Assembly: GCA_965216515.1 (NCBI GenBank)
Contig: OZ244173.1
Location: 2,170,001 to 2,234,000, forward strand
Source of the DNA: CAXMRP01 sp965216515
GTDB lineage: Bacteria > Pseudomonadota > Alphaproteobacteria > Rhizobiales > Afifellaceae
Direction of reading: 5' to 3'
DNA: 64,000 nucleotides
A program made the position numbers and the translations under genes. Numbering within the stretch: position 1 is the first letter of the stretch; each line of letters begins with the position of its first letter. Below are positions 53,262-62,148 of this stretch, piece by piece. The notes under the pieces were generated by a model. It had not been told where the DNA came from. It made no database searches and saw only the letters and a list, made by a program, of their open reading frames with translations.

Positions 53262-54653
53262 TTAGCGGCTGACGCGCAAACTCGACAGGGAATCGCCGAT
53301 GGCGGTGAACACGCTGCTCAAATCCGCGCCATCCTCGGCATTGAAGTAAAAATCCACCTGCGTCGCACAATTCCGCATCAGCGTCTTGGAGCTGGAGGAA
53401 ACACCGCTGCCAAACGTAATCGTATAGACATCGATGCCGGCATTCTTCATCGACGAGCAGACCGTCGACAGACGGCTGTTCATCTCGGAAACCGCTGTCG
53501 AAGAGCTTGTCGTCCCCAGATTACCCTCCGAAAGCGTACCATAGGCCGTATAGCTTGAACTCGGCATCGTGTTGTCGCCATCGGTCATGATGACGATCGC
53601 CTTGGCCATCGTCGGCGTATTGTAATCAAGCGGCAAATTGTTGGTGCTCATCGAACCGCCCCACCGACCGCGCCAGTTTGGCGCCAGCATCCGCCAACCC
53701 CAAACGGCACCGAGATTGATATGCGTGAAGCCCCGTGCGCTCATGGCATCGATGGCCGTCGAAACCACGCTTTTGCTCGATGTCATGGGCGTCACCTCGA
53801 CCGGGCAATTCTTGTTCGGCCCGCTCCTGGTCCCAAGCGGCTCTTTGTAACCGCTGGCCCACTTGCTGTCTATCCAGTTGTTGCCACCGACATCATCGAC
53901 CCAGTAGTAGGGCTGAAACGCCTCGGTGGCGGGAACCGCATCGGTGACATCACGGTTTGGCGAACCGGTCCGGGCTTCCACGCACCCCATCCAGCTCGTC
54001 GGACCCCAATCCAGCGCGGTCAACGCGCCGCTCGCCAACCAGGATGTCCGCGAAGATCCGATATTTACGGCTTGCGAAAAGGGCACAACGCCAACATAGA
54101 GTTTGTCAGCCGTGCCGTCATCACCATAGAGGATATCCAGCAAATCCTTGGCCGAGGATTTCAGGTCCGTGAGCTTTTGACCGCTCATCGAACCGGTATT
54201 GTCAAGGACAAGAACCAGTTCCAGTCCGCCGATCGCGCGGGTGATCTCCGATACTGCGTTGACGTTTATGGTCGGCGTGCCGAAAAGGTGCATGAAAGCG
54301 GTCGGCAGCGTCGCCGTCGCCGAAACGGTGATCGTCTCCTCATCCGCGCTCACCGTCGCCACGATGTTGGAGATGGTCGCATCGACATAGCCGTCGGGGA
54401 AATTGGCCTGGACGAATTTTTCCACTTCTGTCTGGACATTGTTGGAATTGAGTTTGGCGCCGGCCGCCAGCCCCGCCGCATCCAGCGTATTGAGAAGCTT
54501 GGATTCCACGATTTGGCCGCGGCCGATATCGATTGCCATTCCCATCATGCCGATCATGACGAGAAATGCGATGCCGATCAACGGGATAACACCGCCATGC
54601 TCCGACCGGAACAGACCCCTCAGACACCTGGTAAAGATCATAGTGCGTGTCAT
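53262..54653 (-). CDS. TadG-like pilus-assembly protein with von Willebrand A domain
   Basis: 463 residues from ATG 54653, with AGGAG 8 nt upstream. An N-terminal prepilin-like hydrophobic segment (GGVIPLIGIAFLVMIGMMGMAIDIGRG, about 18-45) anchors a vWA domain with MIDAS motif LVLDNTGSMSG (about 150-160) and IVIMTDGDNTMP (about 360). Rich in Ser/Thr/Asn. Last gene of a three-gene TadE/TadE/TadG unit; the Tad secretion ATPase and Flp pilin genes are not in the window. Confidence 0.88.
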   Translation of the reverse strand: MTRTMIFTRCLRGLFRSEHGGVIPLIGIAFLVMIGMMGMAIDIGRGQIVESKLLNTLDAAGLAAGAKLNSNNVQTEVEKFVQANFPDGYVDATISNIVATVSADEETITVSATATLPTAFMHLFGTPTINVNAVSEITRAIGGLELVLVLDNTGSMSGQKLTDLKSSAKDLLDILYGDDGTADKLYVGVVPFSQAVNIGSSRTSWLASGALTALDWGPTSWMGCVEARTGSPNRDVTDAVPATEAFQPYYWVDDVGGNNWIDSKWASGYKEPLGTRSGPNKNCPVEVTPMTSSKSVVSTAIDAMSARGFTHINLGAVWGWRMLAPNWRGRWGGSMSTNNLPLDYNTPTMAKAIVIMTDGDNTMPSSSYTAYGTLSEGNLGTTSSSTAVSEMNSRLSTVCSSMKNAGIDVYTITFGSGVSSSSKTLMRNCATQVDFYFNAEDGADLSSVFTAIGDSLSSLRVSR

Positions 54654-54667
54654 TCTCGTCACTCCTG

Positions 54668-55246
54668 TCAGCATCCGGCGACGGTTGACAACTGACCGAG
54701 CCGCGGGCGGAACATCGCCGTTTTGTAAAGATTGACATTTTGGACCTGAAACCAGGTGATGATCGGCTGATAGGTGTAGAACACCTCGGAGACGATCACG
54801 TGGTCATCATCATCCAGGTCCAGATTACCGGGCAGGACAGCCTTTGTGGTCGTATTGGGTAGGCCGACCTGGCTGGCCGCCACCAGGGCACCACCTCCTG
54901 AGCACTGCCAGCGAACGAGCTGGTCGGTGTCGTTGGGATCCTTGTGCACCGCGGTCAGGATCATCCGCCCTCGCGAATCGAAATCCTCGTACGGGTTCAT
55001 CAGCTCTGACGACGCATCCATGATTGTCGAAACCTGAGATGACGTGACGGTTTCGTACTGGGACGCCACGTCGGCGACGACGAACGCCATTTTCTCCACC
55101 TTCTGGTGGATCAGGATGTACCGTCCCATTTCCGTGCCGCCGAGAAGCAGGAAAAACAGGACTGGCGAGGCCAGCGCCATTTCCACAGCCGCGATCCCGC
55201 GCTGATCCTGACGAAAGCGTCGCAACATGTTGATAAGCTTGATCAT
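54668..55246 (-). CDS. TadE-family pseudopilin-like protein
   Basis: 192 residues from ATG 55246. The N-terminal TadE segment FRQDQRGIAAVEMALASPVLFFLLLGGTEMGRYI (about 10-43) has the class-III prepilin pattern G-hydrophobic-VE. The extracellular domain has two cysteines (about C115 and C192). Fourteen bases separate it from the TadG-like start. Confidence 0.88.
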   Translation of the reverse strand: MIKLINMLRRFRQDQRGIAAVEMALASPVLFFLLLGGTEMGRYILIHQKVEKMAFVVADVASQYETVTSSQVSTIMDASSELMNPYEDFDSRGRMILTAVHKDPNDTDQLVRWQCSGGGALVAASQVGLPNTTTKAVLPGNLDLDDDDHVIVSEVFYTYQPIITWFQVQNVNLYKTAMFRPRLGQLSTVAGC

Positions 55247-55283
55247 GACATATCCTCGGTGATCCGCCCTTCCGCCGCCGTCT

Positions 55284-55877
55284 TCAGTACGGCTCGTTTT
55301 TGACGACGGCCCGCGCCGACAGATTGACGATGCCGTTCTCGCCGATGACATACCCGATCAGCGGCGTGAACAGCCGCCATGGGTAGGTGACCGTGTAGAC
55401 AACCACCTGCCCGCTGGTGCCGGCGCCGCTCCGCCCCTGGTCGTCATCCCAGGCTCCGTTTCCGTTCACGTCGGTGAAGTTCTCGCCGTAGTCCCACGCA
55501 CCATTTCCGTTGGCATCGACCCAGGGTTCCGGCTCGCCAATATTGGAGTAGTCGGAATAAGCGCTGTTCGTCATGTTCAGGCTGTTGATCGACAGTCGCT
55601 GGGAATCGAACAGCAGCGAGGCCCGTTCCTCCAGCGTCTCGCGGATCGTCTCTTCCTGCGTCTTGTTGTTCGCGACATAGCCGGTTCGGCCGGCGCGCGA
55701 GGCGAGATAGGTCGCGCTTTCAAGTATGTTCTGCGCCGACAGGATAAGTCCGACTTCCACCAATCCCATAATCAAAAGGAACAGGACCGGCGAAATGACG
55801 GCAAACTCCACCGCCATGGAGCCGTCTTCCCTGTTTGCGAACCGCTTGCATCTGGCTATTCGCCGGAACCGTTTCAT
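55284..55877 (-). CDS. TadE-family protein with EF-hand-like calcium loops
   Basis: 197 residues. TadE segment REDGSMAVEFAVISPVLFLLIMGLVEVGLIL (about 16-46). In the exported part two copies of a D-x-NGNGAWD loop (about 120-128 and 134-142, WVDANGNGAWDYG and FTDVNGNGAWDDD) resemble EF-hand/dockerin-type calcium-binding loops. First gene of the TadE/TadE/TadG unit. Confidence 0.86.
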   Translation of the reverse strand: MKRFRRIARCKRFANREDGSMAVEFAVISPVLFLLIMGLVEVGLILSAQNILESATYLASRAGRTGYVANNKTQEETIRETLEERASLLFDSQRLSINSLNMTNSAYSDYSNIGEPEPWVDANGNGAWDYGENFTDVNGNGAWDDDQGRSGAGTSGQVVVYTVTYPWRLFTPLIGYVIGENGIVNLSARAVVKNEPY

Positions 55878-56250
55878 GGGGCTATCCGCCTGTCGATCTG
55901 CACATTACGCCATATCGGATACAACAGGATTGTCATTCACTAAAGAGAATACGGATTATTTGAAGAATAGATAGTAAACGCTAAGCGGTGGACTTCGTTA
56001 AGATACAGGAGGTTCAAATGCGATAAAATAATATTAACAAATAATTAATGAAACTCGTTAATGAATATTTGCGACAGCCGGCAGCAGTCGCGCGCCGGTT
56101 CGCCAACGGAAATTTGCTTTGAATTTCAACAAACGGCACGCCGCATCCCGTGTAACGAATTACAGAATGTTCACTGGCCGTGAGCATCCCGATTGCAGTA
56201 AATTGGCAATTATGGGCGAAAGAACCGCCGGATCAGGCGCGGAGGCGTAG
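55878..56250. other. A/T-rich divergent region between tad genes and RND pump
   Basis: 373 bp, much richer in A/T than its surroundings, especially 55920-56080. It contains a CtrA-type site (56034-56048) and a strong AGGAGG at 56007-56012 that leads only into the two-codon frame ATG-CGA-TAA (56018-56026). No protein gene is seen. It should hold the promoters of both flanking operons. Confidence 0.65.
56034..56048. promoter_or_regulatory. CtrA-type site upstream of tadE/RND operons
   Basis: TTAA-CAAATAA-TTAA matches TTAA-N7-TTAA, in an A/T-rich tract where chance matches are more likely. 157 bp upstream of the tadE start and about 200 bp upstream of the RND operon. CtrA control of pilus genes is known in Caulobacter. 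Confidence 0.4.
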
Positions 56251-57735
56251 ATGCGCTTCTTGCTGCGAGGGTTAACTGGCCTCGCACTCACTCTCGCGAC
56301 ATTGGCGATGGTCGCATACGGCGTGCTGACGGTGAACAAGGCCCGGCAGCCGGATGAAAGTGCGCGCCGGAATTCCGCTACCGAGCGGACCTATTCGGTC
56401 AATGTCGCCACACTTCGCCCCCAAACGGTCCAACCGCGCATACGCGCCTACGGCACGGTGCGAAGTTGGCGGATTTTGGAGTTGCGGGCCGCCGCCGGGG
56501 GTCGGCTGATCGAAGTCTCGCCTGCCTTCCGCGATGGGACACCGGTCGACGTCGGCACGCTTCTCGCCCGCATCGATCCGGCCGACGCTGCATCCCGGCG
56601 GGCCGATGCCGAAGCCGCGCTTGCCGATGCCAGGGCCGACCTTTCCGATAGCCGCCTCGCCATTGGTGTCGCCGAACAGGATCTGGAAGCGGCCAGGCGG
56701 CGGCGGGAGTTGTACAACAGCGCCCTTGAACGCCAGCTCGAACTGCAGCGTCGCGGAATAGGGTCGAGCGCCGCGATCGAGAATGCCGAACTGGATGTCG
56801 CAAGCGCCGAGCAGGCGATTCTCACCCGATCCCGGGCCCTGAACGCGGCCCGCAACCGGATCGAGCGGGCCGAACTGGCGGTGACCCGCGCCGAAATCGC
56901 GTTTGCCGAAGCGGAGCGCATATTGGGCGAGACACGCATTACCGCACCATTCCAGGGCATGCTCGCCGATGTCGACGCCACGCTCGGCCGCTTGGTTGCT
57001 TCCAACGAGCGGCTGGGACTGTTGATTGATCCGAAGGCGCTGGAGGTGGGTTTTCGGGTATCCAACACACAGTTCTCCAGGCTGATCGGCCCGGACGGGA
57101 CCCTGCTTGCCGCCCCCGTGGCCGCAATTCTCGATCTTGGAGACGTCGCGGTCACGGCATCCGGTCGGCTGGAACGATCCGCCGCATCCGTCGGCGACGG
57201 CCAGACAGGACGCCTCGTCTACGCCCGTCTCGATGTCGATGACGCCACGGTGTTTCGTGACGGCGATTTCGTTACCGTCACCATCGACGAGATGCCGCTG
57301 GAAAACGTTGCGATTATCCCGGCAACCGCAGCGTCAGAGGACGGCCGGGTTCTGTTTGTCGGCGAGGATCTCCGACTGGAAGAACGGAAAATGCGCATCC
57401 TCCGCCGTCAGGGCGATGACCTGATTGTCGCCGTCGCCGGCGAATCCGGGGACTTTGTGACCGAGCGCCTGCCCCAACTTGGCGCCGGTATCCAGGTCAA
57501 GCCCGCCAGGGCACCGGCCGATGGAGACCGGGACTCGCCGGTCGCGACAAGCGAAGACGCGCCAGAAAGCATCGTTCTGACCGATGATCGGCGCCAGGCC
57601 ATGGTTGCATTTCTCAAATCCAACAAACGCATTCCCGCAGACCGCAGAAACCGCCTGTTGCAATTGCTGGACGGCCCCGAAGTGCCCAAGCGCATCGTTG
57701 ACCAGATCGAATCCCGCATGGCGGGACGAAGCTGA
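56251..57735 (+). CDS. RND efflux periplasmic adaptor subunit
   Basis: 494 residues with one N-terminal hydrophobic anchor (about 5-27). Lipoyl/barrel-sandwich halves at about 60-105 and 225-260 (RITAPFQGMLADVDATLGRLV) flank a long coiled coil (about 110-220, rich in Ala/Arg/Glu). Unusually long for the family: after the membrane-proximal domain comes an extra C-terminal region of about 90 residues (405-494) with a helical end (DDRRQAMVAFLKSNKRIPADRR). GGAGG upstream of ATG; stop overlaps the pump gene by one base. Confidence 0.92.
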   Translation: MRFLLRGLTGLALTLATLAMVAYGVLTVNKARQPDESARRNSATERTYSVNVATLRPQTVQPRIRAYGTVRSWRILELRAAAGGRLIEVSPAFRDGTPVDVGTLLARIDPADAASRRADAEAALADARADLSDSRLAIGVAEQDLEAARRRRELYNSALERQLELQRRGIGSSAAIENAELDVASAEQAILTRSRALNAARNRIERAELAVTRAEIAFAEAERILGETRITAPFQGMLADVDATLGRLVASNERLGLLIDPKALEVGFRVSNTQFSRLIGPDGTLLAAPVAAILDLGDVAVTASGRLERSAASVGDGQTGRLVYARLDVDDATVFRDGDFVTVTIDEMPLENVAIIPATAASEDGRVLFVGEDLRLEERKMRILRRQGDDLIVAVAGESGDFVTERLPQLGAGIQVKPARAPADGDRDSPVATSEDAPESIVLTDDRRQAMVAFLKSNKRIPADRRNRLLQLLDGPEVPKRIVDQIESRMAGRS

Positions 57736-60700
57736 TGGCGACCGAACACCGGCGGCCACTTTCAGATGCCGGGCGACGGCCGACCGTCCAATCCGGTCTG
57801 ATCGGCTATCTTGTCCGCCACCGCACCGCCGCCAACCTCCTATTGTGCATGATGCTGCTCGGTGGCGTCTACGCGGCGACCCAGCTGCGCGCGCAGTTTC
57901 TCCCCGACATCGTATTGGAATCGGTCAATGTCACGGTTCCCTGGCCCGGCGCCGGGCCGGAAGATGTCGACCGGGTCGTGGTCGCGACGGTTCAACCGGT
58001 CCTCATCGCTGTCGAGGGAGTGGAGGCGACAAGCGCGGTAGCCCGCGAAGGCACGGCAACGATCACGGTTGAGTTTGAATCCGGCTGGGACATGAGCCGG
58101 GCGATGGACGAAATCAAGGCCGCTGTCGATGGCATTCGCAATCTGCCCGAAAATACCGAAGAGCCGGCCATCCGGCGCAATGCGTGGTTTGACAGGGTCA
58201 CCGACGTGGTCATCCACGGCCCCGTCGAATTCGAGCTCCTGGAGCGCTATGCAACCGAGTTTCAGGCGAAGTTGTTTGAAGCCGGCATTACCCGGACCCA
58301 TTTCCGGGGCATCGCTGATCCGGTCATCCGTGTCGCCGTCCCCGAAGCCCGGATGATCGAACACGACCTGTCTCTGAAGACGATCGCCGACAGCATCCGC
58401 TCGGAGAGCGAAGCCGATCCCGCCGGCGATCTGGGGACTGGGACCGCCCGCGTGCGCACGGGTACCGACCGGCGGACGGCGGAGACCCTGGGAGCGATCG
58501 CGATCCGCTCTCTGCCCGACGGCAGCAAGCTGTATTTGCGCGACATAGCAACCATCGATCCGGAGGGCGCGGACAAGGGTGTTGCCTATTTCCGCCGGGA
58601 CAATCCGGCAATCATCGTAAGGGTCGATCGCAACGACCAGGGTGATGCGATCGAAATCCAGAAAAATGTCGAGGAAATCGCAGAATCCATCCGCCCGACA
58701 TTGCCGCGGGGTGTCGAAATTCAGCTTACCCGGACGCGGGCCGAGGCCATTTCCGACCGCCTTGACATCCTGATCCGCAATGGTGCCTTCGGTCTCGTTC
58801 TGGTGCTCGTTTTCCTGTTCCTCTTCCTTTCCGCCCGCACCGCATTCTGGGTCGCCATGGGCATACCGGCCGCCATGGCCGCGACGCTTGCCTTGATGCT
58901 GCTGTTTGGCCTGACGCTGAACATGATTTCGCTTTTCGCGCTCATCATATGTCTCGGCGTCGTTGTCGATGATGCAATCGTCGTCGGCGAACACGCCGAT
59001 TTCCTGGCCCGGAACCATGGCCTGGCGCCGGCGGACGCCGCGACATCGGCCGCCACCCGCATGGCGGCACCGGTGTTCAGCGCGTCGATCACCACCGTCA
59101 TCGCCTTCATGTCCCTGATCTTCATCGGTGGCCGCTTCGGTGAATTGATCATCGCCATACCGATCACCGTATCCATGGTGCTGATCGCCAGCCTTGTGGA
59201 ATCGTTTTTGGTTCTTCCCGCCCACATGCGCCATGCGCTTGCGGCAAAGCGCGCCAAGCCCTGGTACGACTGGCCCAGCCGCACCTTCAATCGCGGGTTC
59301 CGCTGGTTCCGTGACCGCCTGTTCGTGCATTTCGTCCGGTTCGTCGCCTACGCCCGATATCCGGCCATCGGCGCAGCGATCATGGTGCTGCTGATCACAT
59401 TGTCCCTCTATTTCGATGGCACCGTCCGCTGGCGGTTCTTCAACGCGCCGGAGCGCGGCACGATTTCGGCAAATATCGCCATGCTGCCCGGCGCGAGCCG
59501 CGATGACACCGCGGCCATGCTCACCGAAATGCAACGGGCGCTCGACGAGGTCGACACGCGTTACGCTCGCCAACATGGCCAAGCCCCGGTGGTGTTCTCT
59601 CTTGCCACACTCGGAGGCAATGTCGGTCGCGGCCTCCGCTCTGCCACCACCAAGAGCACCGATCTCCTGGGCGGGCTGTCGATCGAGTTGATCGATCCTG
59701 ACCTGCGCCCCTATTCCGCCTTCACCTTCATTGAAGACTGGCAGAACACGATCCGCCGGCACCGCCTCCTGGAAACCCTGGCGTTGCGCGGCCAGCGATT
59801 TGGCCCGGGCGGCGACGCCATCGATCTGAAGCTGTTCGGACCCGAACCGGAGACCCTCAAACAGGCATCGGAATTGATCAAGCAGCGGCTCTCGTCGCTC
59901 CCGGCGGTCAGTGCGCTGGAGGATACGCTCGCTTACGACAAGTCGGAGATATTGCTGAACCTGACCGCCGGCGGCGAAGCCCTGGGTTTCAGCACCGATC
60001 AGATCGGCGAAGAGCTGTACAACCGGCTGCGCGGCATCGATGCGGCGGAGTTTCCGGTCGGAACCCGGACCGGCACCATCCGCGTCAGCTTGCCGGAGTC
60101 GGAGCTTACCGCGGCATTTCTGAGCGAAACCAGCATCCGCACACCCGGTGGCGGGTATGTCCCGCTGAGCGAGATCGTCTCGACCCAATCCCGGTTCGGA
60201 TTCTCAACGGTGCGGCGCGAAAACGGACGTCGCGTCATACGCATCACGGGCGACATAGCGGAAGACAATCCCGACGATGCCTCCCGGGTCGCGACCGCTT
60301 TGTCGGAGACGATCCTGCCCGAGGCCGCCGCGCGTTTCGGCGTCGCCTACCAGTTCTCCGGGCTGGCCGAACAGGAACGGGACTTTCTCAACGACGCCGT
60401 TGCGGGTCTGGGTCTTTGTCTCGCCGGCATATATCTGGTGCTGGCATGGATTTTTGCGTCATGGACAAGGCCGCTCCTGGTGATGGCGGTCATTCCCTTT
60501 GGCCTGATCGGCGCGATTTGGGGCCACCACTGGCACGGTCTGCCGATCTCGATGTTTTCCGTCGTCGGTTTCATTGGCATGTCGGGAATCATCATCAACG
60601 ATTCCATTGTCCTGGTGACCACGATCGATGGTTATGCCCGCCGGATGCCGTTCATCGATGCCTTGGTGGAGGGTGTGGCAGACCGCCTGCGCCCGGTATT

Positions 60701-60950
60701 GTTGACGACCCTGACAACCGTGTTCGGCCTGGCGCCATTGCTGTTTGAACAAAGTCGACAGGCACAATTTCTGCTGCCGACGGTTATCACGCTGGCCTAC
60801 GGACTCGGATTCGGCGTGCTTGTGGTGCTCGTCATCACGCCGGCGCTTCTTGCCATCCACAATGAGCTCGCGGCGATGATCAGGTCCGCCCGCCGGCTGC
60901 TGCAACTTGCCACCGGATCACGGCGGCGCAGGCAGATCGCCGGGACCTGA
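57735..60950 (+). CDS. RND multidrug efflux permease (AcrB/HAE1 family)
   Basis: 1071 residues, 12 membrane helices in two halves. The proton-relay aspartate pair is in helix 4 (CLGVVVDDAIVVGEHAD, about 415), and the second-half motif VVGFIGMSGIIINDSIVLV is at about 945. N-terminal AANLLLCMMLLGGVYAATQLRAQFLPDI. No TolC-like outer-membrane gene and no local regulator follow, so it must use a channel encoded elsewhere. Substrates unknown. Confidence 0.93.
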   Translation: MATEHRRPLSDAGRRPTVQSGLIGYLVRHRTAANLLLCMMLLGGVYAATQLRAQFLPDIVLESVNVTVPWPGAGPEDVDRVVVATVQPVLIAVEGVEATSAVAREGTATITVEFESGWDMSRAMDEIKAAVDGIRNLPENTEEPAIRRNAWFDRVTDVVIHGPVEFELLERYATEFQAKLFEAGITRTHFRGIADPVIRVAVPEARMIEHDLSLKTIADSIRSESEADPAGDLGTGTARVRTGTDRRTAETLGAIAIRSLPDGSKLYLRDIATIDPEGADKGVAYFRRDNPAIIVRVDRNDQGDAIEIQKNVEEIAESIRPTLPRGVEIQLTRTRAEAISDRLDILIRNGAFGLVLVLVFLFLFLSARTAFWVAMGIPAAMAATLALMLLFGLTLNMISLFALIICLGVVVDDAIVVGEHADFLARNHGLAPADAATSAATRMAAPVFSASITTVIAFMSLIFIGGRFGELIIAIPITVSMVLIASLVESFLVLPAHMRHALAAKRAKPWYDWPSRTFNRGFRWFRDRLFVHFVRFVAYARYPAIGAAIMVLLITLSLYFDGTVRWRFFNAPERGTISANIAMLPGASRDDTAAMLTEMQRALDEVDTRYARQHGQAPVVFSLATLGGNVGRGLRSATTKSTDLLGGLSIELIDPDLRPYSAFTFIEDWQNTIRRHRLLETLALRGQRFGPGGDAIDLKLFGPEPETLKQASELIKQRLSSLPAVSALEDTLAYDKSEILLNLTAGGEALGFSTDQIGEELYNRLRGIDAAEFPVGTRTGTIRVSLPESELTAAFLSETSIRTPGGGYVPLSEIVSTQSRFGFSTVRRENGRRVIRITGDIAEDNPDDASRVATALSETILPEAAARFGVAYQFSGLAEQERDFLNDAVAGLGLCLAGIYLVLAWIFASWTRPLLVMAVIPFGLIGAIWGHHWHGLPISMFSVVGFIGMSGIIINDSIVLVTTIDGYARRMPFIDALVEGVADRLRPVLLTTLTTVFGLAPLLFEQSRQAQFLLPTVITLAYGLGFGVLVVLVITPALLAIHNELAAMIRSARRLLQLATGSRRRRQIAGT

Positions 60951-60966
60951 CCGGCCAAACGGCAGG

Positions 60967-61656
60967 CTAGGAGCCGAGAAAGGTCCGGTAGTCGCCAACC
61001 ATAAGCCGATGCGGGCCCTCGTCTTCCTCAACCTCGGGAAACCGTCCGATCGGATCGGCGAAATAATTGTCCGTTTCGTCGTCGTTTACCGTCGAAACCT
61101 CGCCGATGAGCACATCGCTGCCCTCGGCCCAGAACGCATGCCAGACCGGCGGCAGCAGCGTAACGCTTTCTCCCGGCTTCAACATCAGCTTTCCGCCCGG
61201 CCCGACCGTGCTGACCCGGCCGTCGCAAAGGACGGTAACGTCATCATCTTTGTTGAGTTCGCCATCGGGCGTGTTCTGGAAAAGCTCGATGACCAGCGTC
61301 CCGCCTCCGCGGTTGATAATGTCCTCTGCCTTGACCTTGTGATAGTGCATCGGCGCCAGCTGATCCTTGCGCGAGATCATGATTTTTTCCGCGTATAGCA
61401 TCCCCTGGCCGCGGTGGAGATCTTCGTTGTTGCCGTTGCGGACCGTGAACAGGAACAGGCCTTTATTGGCGAAATCGCCCTTTCCGTAGTCGGTGATGTC
61501 CCAGCCCAGGCGCGCCGCGAATATGGCTGCGCAGTCATCTTTTCTGTCATGCCACTCCTCGACGGACCAGTCGGCAAAGGGCGGCATGGCGTAGCCGAAT
61601 GAACGAATGAATGCGTCGCCCTGCCTTATGATTTCGTTGACCTGAGATCGCAGCAT
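60967..61656 (-). CDS. D-lyxose ketol-isomerase family protein
   Basis: 229 residues from ATG 61656 (AGGAGG about 12 nt upstream). Cupin-fold sugar isomerase with metal ligands in APMHYHKVKAEDIINRGGGTLVIEL (HxH and E, about 103-127) and LLPPVWHAFWAEGSDVLIGEVSTVNDD (about 175-200). Members interconvert D-lyxose/D-xylulose and often D-mannose/D-fructose. Not in an operon with other sugar genes here. Confidence 0.85.
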   Translation of the reverse strand: MLRSQVNEIIRQGDAFIRSFGYAMPPFADWSVEEWHDRKDDCAAIFAARLGWDITDYGKGDFANKGLFLFTVRNGNNEDLHRGQGMLYAEKIMISRKDQLAPMHYHKVKAEDIINRGGGTLVIELFQNTPDGELNKDDDVTVLCDGRVSTVGPGGKLMLKPGESVTLLPPVWHAFWAEGSDVLIGEVSTVNDDETDNYFADPIGRFPEVEEDEGPHRLMVGDYRTFLGS

Positions 61657-61737
61657 CGACTTGGTATCCCTCCTGAATTTGCCTGCCAACCGCATCGCCG
61701 GCGCCAGCCCGAAGATAACACGGCCACGCGTTAGGAT

Positions 61738-61752
61738 TAACAGATGATTAAT
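61738..61752. promoter_or_regulatory. CtrA-type site between lyxose isomerase and PilZ genes
   Basis: TTAA-CAGATGA-TTAA fits TTAA-N7-TTAA and lies 95 bp before the PilZ start and 82 bp before the isomerase start. Only the final C of the full motif is replaced by T. Confidence 0.45.
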
Positions 61753-61846
61753 CGCGAAAGGCACGCCGGTTCGGATTAGAATTACCGATCGGTGCGTCCA
61801 CGGGCGATTTGCCTAATTGCGGCGCATGTGAATACGAGTGAAGATC

Positions 61847-62122
61847 ATGAGCAACAAACGGCAAGAACCGCGGCTACGATCCTTGAAGGGCGGAAAGGTC
61901 CTTATCGAAAAGTCCACAACCATTGACTGCGTTGTGCGCGACATCTCCAGTTCCGGTGCACGCCTTCGGTTCCCGGCAATGACCGGCATCCCGGAGCGGT
62001 TTGATCTGGCAATCACCGCCGATCGCATTCGCATACCTGCCCGCCGGGCATGGCTGCGCGGAAACGAAATCGGCATTCGGTTCGCGAAAAACAACAGGCG
62101 CGTTCGCAAGGACGCTGCCTGA
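61847..62122 (+). CDS. PilZ domain protein
   Basis: 91 residues from ATG 61847 (an in-frame GTG at 61838 would add MKI). A stand-alone PilZ domain: RQEPRLRSLKGGKVLI (RxxxR c-di-GMP switch arginines, about 4-9) and CVVRDISSSGARLRF ([D/N]xSxxG motif, about 29-41). Such single-domain proteins are c-di-GMP receptors affecting motility or envelope functions; the partner is unknown. Confidence 0.9.
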   Translation: MSNKRQEPRLRSLKGGKVLIEKSTTIDCVVRDISSSGARLRFPAMTGIPERFDLAITADRIRIPARRAWLRGNEIGIRFAKNNRRVRKDAA

Positions 62123-62148
62123 CGGGATCCGGTCAGGTTGCGGCGCGT

